Source of the DNA: Clostridia bacterium
GTDB taxonomy: Bacteria; Bacillota; Clostridia; Oscillospirales; CAG-272
DNA: 37,219 bases
Assembly (NCBI GenBank): GCA_017452475.1
Contig: JAFTMJ010000078.1
Location: 1-37,219, forward strand
Reading direction: 5' to 3'
Both the position numbers and the translations under genes were made by a program. Below the pieces are notes generated by a model, which saw only the letters and a program-made list of their open reading frames with translations, was not told the DNA's origin and searched no databases. Shown here piece after piece: positions 32,169 to 37,219 of this stretch (its first letter is position 1; every line of letters begins with the position of its first letter).

Positions 32169-34388
32169 ATGAAAAAGAAAAATAATGTCTTTACCATAAT
32201 ACTTTTGCTTGCAATAGCGATTATTTTGGTAGTGATGATTGTATCTGTGTTAAATCCGTCTCCAAATGTAAAAACCATCACCTACGGTGAAATGGTGGAT
32301 GCCTTTGAGAAAAATCAGGTATACGGATATATTAACGACCCTAACGAATTTTCCGTTATGGTATTTATGTCCGAGGCGGACTGGAAAAATTATTGGGACG
32401 GCAAGAGCGAAAATGATGCTGCCTTGTACAAGAATTTAAGAATTGCAAATCTTACAAGCAGTGATTATTATGAGTTCTTCGGTTCTCCCTACAGCAGCTA
32501 CGCGCCCTCAAGGCTTAACGGTATACAGGAAGAGCTTGGTGACGCCTCTAACATAGGCACCCGCCACGAGTCTGTGGAGGTTGAGGAAACGCCTTGGTAT
32601 GTTTCCAACCTGCCGCTTATTATAATGGTGGTTCTGTTCATTATCTTTATGGTTGTTTCCTTCCGTCAAACAGGCGGCGGCAAGATGGGCGGCTTTGGAA
32701 AGTCCAAGGCAAGGCACCAGGAGCAGTCAAGGGAAAAGGTAACCTTTGATAATGTGGCAGGCGCAGATGAGGAAAAGGCAGAGCTTGAGGAGGTTGTTGA
32801 ATACCTTAAGAACCCTGCGAAGTTTACAGGCTTGGGCGCAAAAATTCCGCACGGTGTGCTTTTGGTTGGCCCTCCCGGTACAGGTAAAACATTGCTTGCA
32901 AAGGCAGTTGCGGGTGAGGCAGGAGTGCCGTTTTACTCAATGTCCGGCTCTGACTTCGTTGAGATGTATGTCGGTGTGGGCGCTTCCCGTGTAAGAGATT
33001 TGTTTGACAATGCAAGAAAATCAAGCGCGGCAATTATATTCATTGATGAAATTGATGCGGTTGGCCGTCAAAGGGGCGCAGGCTTAGGCGGCGGTCACGA
33101 TGAGAGGGAGCAGACACTTAACCAGCTCCTTGTTGAAATGGACGGCTTTGACGGACATTCCGGTATTATAGTTATGGCTGCAACAAACCGCCCTGATATT
33201 CTTGACTCCGCCCTTTTAAGACCCGGCAGATTTGACAGGCAGATTACAATTGGCTTACCTGACATTAAGGGCAGGGAGGAAATCTTAAAGGTGCATTCAA
33301 AGGGCAAGCCCTTTGAGGAAAGCGTTGATATGCACAAGGTTGCCCAAACAACCGTTGGCTTTACAGGCGCTGACCTTGCAAACCTACTTAATGAGGCGGC
33401 GCTCTTGGCAGCAAGGCGCTCCAAGACCTTGATTGGTATGGATGAAATTGAGGACGCTTGGGTTAAGGTTTGCGTAGGCACACAAAAGAAGAACAGAATG
33501 ACAGAGAAGGAAAAGAGAAATACAGCTATCCACGAGGCAGGCCACGCAATTGTTGCCCATATTCTGCCTACACAGGATAATGTGCGTCAAATTTCCATTA
33601 TTCCAAGCGGCAGAGCCCTTGGCTACACCTTAACTCCGCCAAGCGAGGATAAGTACAGCGAGTCCAAGCAGGAGATGAAGGAAAGAATTGCTATGATGCT
33701 TGGCGGCAGAGTTGCCGAGCAGATTATATTTGGCGACTACACAGGCGGCGCCTCCAACGACATCCAAAGGGCAACGGAGGTTGCGCGCAAGATGGTTACC
33801 GTTTACGGTATGAGTGAGGAGCTTGGCACAATCCGCTACGGCTCGCAGCACAGCGAGGTGTTCTTGGGAAGAGACTTTGGCTCCACCCCCGACTACTCCG
33901 ACGCTACTGCGGCTAAGATTGATGCGGAGATTAAGAAAATTGTTGACGAGTCCTACGCATTGGCTACTGAAATCCTTACAGCCAACAAGGAAAAGCTTGA
34001 CTTTATCGCTGACTTCCTGCTTAAGCATGAGGTTATGGACGATGAGCAGTTTGCCCTTGCTATGAAGGACGGTGTAACAATGGAGGAGGTTGAGGCGCTT
34101 GTTACCGAGAAAAAACGCAGAAGCGAAGAGGAAAACAGGCGTAGACAGGAAAAGATAGAGGCTGAAAAGAGGGCGGCGGCTCAAGCGCAGATTGACGAAA
34201 GAAAGCGCATGGAGCAGGAGCTTGGCTTAGGCGATGATGAAGACGAGGACAACAAGGCAGAGGATGCTGAGGTAATCGAGCAAATCGAGGCGGAGGCTGA
34301 CAACGGTGAAAATGTAACTGAGGAGCCACAGGAAAAGGCTGAAAACGAGATGCCAACCGAGGATGCCGAGGACACCGAAAATAAGTAA
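32169..34388 (+). CDS. ftsH: ATP-dependent zinc metalloprotease FtsH
   Basis: 739 residues, membrane AAA protease that removes damaged or regulatory membrane proteins. Spans at 8-28 and 149-165 with an extracytoplasmic loop between. AAA module: GPPGTGKT (234-241), [11 protein letters not shown], second region of homology with RPGRFDRQI. Zinc site HEAGH (455-459), with a later Asp ligand downstream. The last ~100 residues are a Glu/Lys-rich acidic tail, longer than in the E. coli enzyme (about 644 aa). GGAGGT precedes the start. Ends at a strong terminator. Confidence 0.97.
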   Translation: MKKKNNVFTIILLLAIAIILVVMIVSVLNPSPNVKTITYGEMVDAFEKNQVYGYINDPNEFSVMVFMSEADWKNYWDGKSENDAALYKNLRIANLTSSDYYEFFGSPYSSYAPSRLNGIQEELGDASNIGTRHESVEVEETPWYVSNLPLIIMVVLFIIFMVVSFRQTGGGKMGGFGKSKARHQEQSREKVTFDNVAGADEEKAELEEVVEYLKNPAKFTGLGAKIPHGVLLVGPPGTGKTLLAKAVAGEAGVPFYSMSGSDFVEMYVGVGASRVRDLFDNARKSSAAIIFIDEIDAVGRQRGAGLGGGHDEREQTLNQLLVEMDGFDGHSGIIVMAATNRPDILDSALLRPGRFDRQITIGLPDIKGREEILKVHSKGKPFEESVDMHKVAQTTVGFTGADLANLLNEAALLAARRSKTLIGMDEIEDAWVKVCVGTQKKNRMTEKEKRNTAIHEAGHAIVAHILPTQDNVRQISIIPSGRALGYTLTPPSEDKYSESKQEMKERIAMMLGGRVAEQIIFGDYTGGASNDIQRATEVARKMVTVYGMSEELGTIRYGSQHSEVFLGRDFGSTPDYSDATAAKIDAEIKKIVDESYALATEILTANKEKLDFIADFLLKHEVMDDEQFALAMKDGVTMEEVEALVTEKKRRSEEENRRRQEKIEAEKRAAAQAQIDERKRMEQELGLGDDEDEDNKAEDAEVIEQIEAEADNGENVTEEPQEKAENEMPTEDAEDTENK

Positions 34389-34399
34389 CATTCAAAAAA

Positions 34400-34435
34400 G
34401 GATGCCATACGGAGATGTGGCATCCTTTCTTTTTA
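34400..34435 (+). terminator. Terminator of ftsH
   Basis: GGATGCCA/TGGCATCC (34400-34407 with 34418-34425), extended by AAA/TTT, then TTTCTTTTT. Confidence 0.88.
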
Positions 34436-34518
34436 TATAAGGAAGAGAAGAGATGTGGGCAATATGCACAAAAAAACATTTTTTAATTGTGCAAATGTCC
34501 AAAAAACCAACAAATCTC

Positions 34519-34554
34519 TTGACAGATTAGGGTAAATAATATATAATTAATCTG
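34519..34554 (+). promoter_or_regulatory. Consensus sigma-A promoter with overlapping inverted repeat
   Basis: Perfect TTGACA (34519-34524) and TATAAT (34542-34547), 17 nt apart, upstream of the large cysteine-repeat lipoprotein gene. CAGATTA (34523-34529) and TAATCTG (34548-34554) flank the spacer and -10 like an operator. Confidence 0.8.
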
Positions 34555-34579
34555 TAATAAAGTTTCCGAGGAGGGAAAT

Positions 34580-36526
34580 ATGAAAAAGAAACTATTAGTA
34601 TTACTTGCCATACTTGCTATGGTAATGTGCGTTTTCATCGCCTGCGGCGAGGAAGAGGAGTGCGCACACCAATTTAAGGTTACAAAAACTGTTGCTGCAA
34701 CCTGTGGCAAAGAGGGTCAAAGGACTCTTACCTGCTCACTCTGCAGTGAAACAAAGACAGAGACTATTGCTAAGCTGACAAAGCATAACTACAAGTCCAC
34801 TGAAACACCTGCTACATGTCAGGCTCCCGGTATGTCTGTTGCTGAGTGTACAGTTTGCGGTCACAAGACTGAAACCGTTATATCTCAACAGCTTCCTAAA
34901 TGCGACCCGACAAACTGTGAGGTTATTATTGAAAAAGCTGCTAACTGTACCGAGGACGGCATACAGAGAAATGTATGTAAGACCTGCGGTAAGGATGTTT
35001 TCAGCTACGGCTTTGAGCCTAAGATTCCAAAGCTCGGCCATACATATGAAAGGGACAACCTTCAGTCCAACGAGAGCAAGGGTATTACATTCTATATAGG
35101 TACCTGCGAGGCAGAGGGCAGATATGAGCTTGAGTGTAAGGAAGAGGGCTGCGGCCACAAGCGTACAGTTACCCGTGATGAGTACAAGGAGCTTGGTGAG
35201 GCTAACTTAATTCCAAGCTACGATGTTACAAAGTATGACGATATGGAGCTTAAGCAGCACAAGTTCCCGCTTGAAAGAAATGACTCAACTGAGCCAACCT
35301 GTACAGAGAGTGGATATGACATCTATATTTGCGAGGCTTGCGGATACGAGGACAAGAGAGCTGTATACGATCCAAACGGACACTTCTATGTTACCAAGGA
35401 CGCTCAGCTTGATGTACATTACAAAATTACACTTGCTCCAACCTGCCAAAACCCCGGTACAATGGCGTACATTTGTACAGTATGCGGTGAGGTTGCTACC
35501 GAGGCTGACTTTATAAAGACGGTTCCGATTATCGACCATAATATCGTAGATGATGAGAATGTTTGTGAGCTTTTTGCAAGCGCTGATGCTACTTGCACAG
35601 AGGCTGCATACAAGATCTTCATTTGCTCTGCAGACCCATTCTGCACAGAGAAGAAGACATTTACATACGGTGACCCTCTTGGTCACGACCCGCAAAGAAA
35701 CGGTGAGGTTAACTGCTCAACAGAGGGCTTAACACCTTATAAGTGCAGCCGTTGCGGCGAAGAAACACTTGTGAACGATGAGTTCTCTAATTTGGATATC
35801 AGACACACCTACGGTTCGGTTAAAATTGCTGCTACTTGTGTAGACAGAGCTATCTTTAACTGCTCCATATGCGGTAAGGATTACAAATCCTATGATGATG
35901 ATGCTTCGGGAGATCCACACGGCAACCATGTATATGATGTTGTTAATGAGGTTGTTCCTGAAAGCTGCTCCGCTGAGGGCTATACAATTTACGGCTGCTC
36001 TGCAGGTAACTGCGGCTTGACACAAAACAGAGATTATGTTGCAAGAATCAACCATACATTTAACGGTGTGACTGAGGATGGCAAGATTATCTGCGCAGTA
36101 TGCTCATTCAGCTACAGAGATGTTACAACTGAGATTACAACAGGCGGCGGCACCCTTTGCCTCGGCTGCGAAAAGACTCCTTGCGAGTGCGGCTTGAAGG
36201 TTGAATGGAACGGTTATGTTTCACCTAAGGGTCCAACAGAAATTAAGGCAAACGAGGAGCTTGTTAAGAACAGTGTTGAATGGACTGAGGTTGAACAGAA
36301 GACAATTGATTTGGCAATCGGTAAGGGTATGATTATCCTAAACGGTCAGGATGCTACAACATATACTGTTAAGGTATATGATAAGGCAGACGGTGAGCTT
36401 CTTGCTACAATCGAGGTAAGCGGCGCAATCGTGCTTATCGACCTTTACAAGTATGAGGCGGTTGGTCAGGTTGCTATCACAGCTTCTACAGATGCAGAGG
36501 CTTACTTCTACTCAATCGTAAAGTAA
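34580..36526 (+). CDS. Large lipoprotein with tandem cysteine-knuckle repeats
   Basis: 648 residues. Signal peptide with lipobox IAC (C22). About eight repeats of roughly 50-70 residues follow, each like ATC..(E/K)G....C..CG......I..L.H (for example CSLC 52-55, CTVCG 90-94, CKTCG 133-137). Each repeat has one lone Cys in an ATC or NCT-type context and a CxxC pair, with His after it, so zinc binding is plausible. From about residue 545 a beta-rich C-terminal domain ends in EAYFYSIVK. Surface-exposed; binding or structural role inferred. Its own consensus promoter suggests strong, regulated expression. Confidence 0.72.
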   Translation: MKKKLLVLLAILAMVMCVFIACGEEEECAHQFKVTKTVAATCGKEGQRTLTCSLCSETKTETIAKLTKHNYKSTETPATCQAPGMSVAECTVCGHKTETVISQQLPKCDPTNCEVIIEKAANCTEDGIQRNVCKTCGKDVFSYGFEPKIPKLGHTYERDNLQSNESKGITFYIGTCEAEGRYELECKEEGCGHKRTVTRDEYKELGEANLIPSYDVTKYDDMELKQHKFPLERNDSTEPTCTESGYDIYICEACGYEDKRAVYDPNGHFYVTKDAQLDVHYKITLAPTCQNPGTMAYICTVCGEVATEADFIKTVPIIDHNIVDDENVCELFASADATCTEAAYKIFICSADPFCTEKKTFTYGDPLGHDPQRNGEVNCSTEGLTPYKCSRCGEETLVNDEFSNLDIRHTYGSVKIAATCVDRAIFNCSICGKDYKSYDDDASGDPHGNHVYDVVNEVVPESCSAEGYTIYGCSAGNCGLTQNRDYVARINHTFNGVTEDGKIICAVCSFSYRDVTTEITTGGGTLCLGCEKTPCECGLKVEWNGYVSPKGPTEIKANEELVKNSVEWTEVEQKTIDLAIGKGMIILNGQDATTYTVKVYDKADGELLATIEVSGAIVLIDLYKYEAVGQVAITASTDAEAYFYSIVK

Positions 36527-36542
36527 TTAAATAGCATAAAAT

Positions 36543-36575
36543 GTGGACATAGCCAAAAGCTGTGTCCACTTTTTT
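36543..36575 (+). terminator. Terminator of the large cysteine-repeat lipoprotein gene
   Basis: An 11-bp stem with one wobble (36543-36553 with 36559-36569), a 5-nt loop and six T. Confidence 0.85.
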
Positions 36576-36635
36576 GCATTTATGGGTATAATTTTGTGTA
36601 AAGTGTACAAAAAAATTAAAAATATATAAAAGGTA

Positions 36636-36692
36636 TTGATATTTGTAACAAAAAATGGTACAATTAAAGCACAAAAGTACATATTAATGTAC
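36636..36692 (+). promoter_or_regulatory. Promoter and palindrome of the last gene
   Basis: TTGATA (36636-36641) and TACAAT (36659-36664) are 17 nt apart. Just past the expected start point is GTACAT-atta-ATGTAC (36677-36692), a candidate operator or leader hairpin. Confidence 0.6.
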
Positions 36693-36710
36693 AAAAACAA
36701 GAGGTGAAAT

Positions 36711-37219
36711 ATGAAAAAGAGAATTGCATTAGTATTGTCAGTTATCTGCTTGCTTGCTTTGCTTGTTGCTCTTGCATCCTGCGGACACGAGCATGCACCG
36801 GGCAAGGATTGGCAGAAGGACGCCACCAACCACTGGAAGGTTTGCTCCGTGGAGGGTGAGGAATGTGCTGAAAAGTTAGAAGTTGCGGCACATACATACA
36901 AGAAGGAAACAAAGGACGCTACCTGTACTGAAAAGGGTCTTTTGACTGAGACTTGTACAGTTTGCGGTTATGTTAAGAAGACAGATATTGCTATTAAGGC
37001 ACACGACTATGCAGACGCAACCTGCACTCTTCCAAAGACATGTAAGGATTGTGGCGCAACAGACGGTGAGGCTTTAGGTCACACAGGCGGAACCGCAACC
37101 TGTACAGCACAGGCGGTTTGTGAAACCTGCGGCGAGAGCTACGGCGAGCTTATACCTCACGATTATACAGACGCAACCTGCACTCTTCCAAAGACATGTA
37201 AGGTTTGTGGCGCAACAGA
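36711..37219 (+). CDS. Cysteine-repeat lipoprotein (partial, runs off the right edge)
   Basis: The first 169 residues are visible. GAGGTG lies 4 nt before the ATG. Lipobox LASC (about residue 24), then a HxxGKDWQKDATNHWKVC segment and cysteine repeats ATCTEKG...CTVCG, and the tandem unit HDY(A/T)DATCTLPKTCK(D/V)CGAT. The unit recurs with a 156-bp (52-residue) period at 37014 and 37170. Same family as the protein at 34580 and, more distantly, the one at 28186. The total length and C-terminal domain are not visible. Function unknown; metal-binding or surface display is inference. Confidence 0.75.
   Translation, partial: MKKRIALVLSVICLLALLVALASCGHEHAPGKDWQKDATNHWKVCSVEGEECAEKLEVAAHTYKKETKDATCTEKGLLTETCTVCGYVKKTDIAIKAHDYADATCTLPKTCKDCGATDGEALGHTGGTATCTAQAVCETCGESYGELIPHDYTDATCTLPKTCKVCGAT
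37014..37219 (+). repeat. 156-bp tandem repeat inside the last lipoprotein gene
   Basis: The 50 nt at 37014-37063 recur at 37170-37219 with a two-base change (GATT/GTTT), giving a 156-bp period. More copies may follow beyond the window. Confidence 0.75.

Noticed and set aside
33630..34184. Leftward 184-residue frame inside ftsH
   Set aside because: Antisense shadow of a well-supported gene, with no ribosome binding site or family features.

Overview
The window looks like a chromosomal segment of an anaerobic, low-GC Gram-positive of the class Clostridia, probably a gut or rumen lineage known mainly from metagenomes. Signs are strong AAGGAG ribosome binding sites, sigma-A type promoters with 16-17 nt spacers, rubrerythrin, a pst-pho operon with its two-component system at the 3' end, tilS-ftsH, and an IscU-like/GGGtGRT gene pair. 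No rRNA, tRNA, CRISPR array, integrase or transposase was recognised.

Layout. 1-9.9 kb is mostly housekeeping and accessory genes: rubrerythrin and an anchored alpha/beta hydrolase, an MFS transporter, a metallo-beta-lactamase-fold protein that has lost metal ligands, ribF, a secreted protein with discoidin-like domains interrupted by zinc-ribbon-like cysteines, a Gfo/Idh/MocA oxidoreductase, and an orphan MsmK/UgpC-type sugar ABC ATPase. 10.1-16.2 kb is one leftward operon: an RsuA-family pseudouridine synthase, three tandem PHP-domain paralogs, then Tex. 16.3-18.05 kb is the IscU-like gene plus the GGGtGRT gene, rightward.

18.05-28.2 kb is the unusual part. The last ~75-90 bp of the GGGtGRT gene recur twice more, in the same orientation, at 20.52 and 27.98 kb. 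Each extra copy is followed within 13 nt by the same ~97 bp run of small hairpins separated by 7-nt ATGAAAT spacers. At the first extra copy a second, oppositely oriented hairpin run with ATTTCAA/T spacers follows and leads into a four-helix-bundle (23S-IVS/Avd-like) protein gene. A two-gene cassette (PnuC-like transporter, glycoside-hydrolase-like protein) lies between the intact GGGtGRT gene and the first extra copy. The complete pstSCAB-phoU-phoB-phoR operon lies between the two hairpin arrays. I regard this repeat/hairpin/four-helix-bundle module as the best candidate for an undescribed system.

28.2-37.2 kb carries a small lipoprotein, a class-3 lipase-like protein, a ~1.1 kb structured AT-rich stretch with one small membrane protein gene, a DUF6514-like gene, tilS, ftsH (no hpt between them), and two cysteine-repeat lipoproteins, the second running off the right edge.

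How the parts work together: the pst genes import phosphate and PhoU/PhoR/PhoB sense and control it, from a promoter with 11-bp-spaced Pho-box-like repeats. RibF makes FMN/FAD. TilS and FtsH handle tRNA modification and membrane proteolysis. Several secreted proteins share CxxC knuckles, pointing to a lineage habit of metal-binding or cysteine-rich surface modules.
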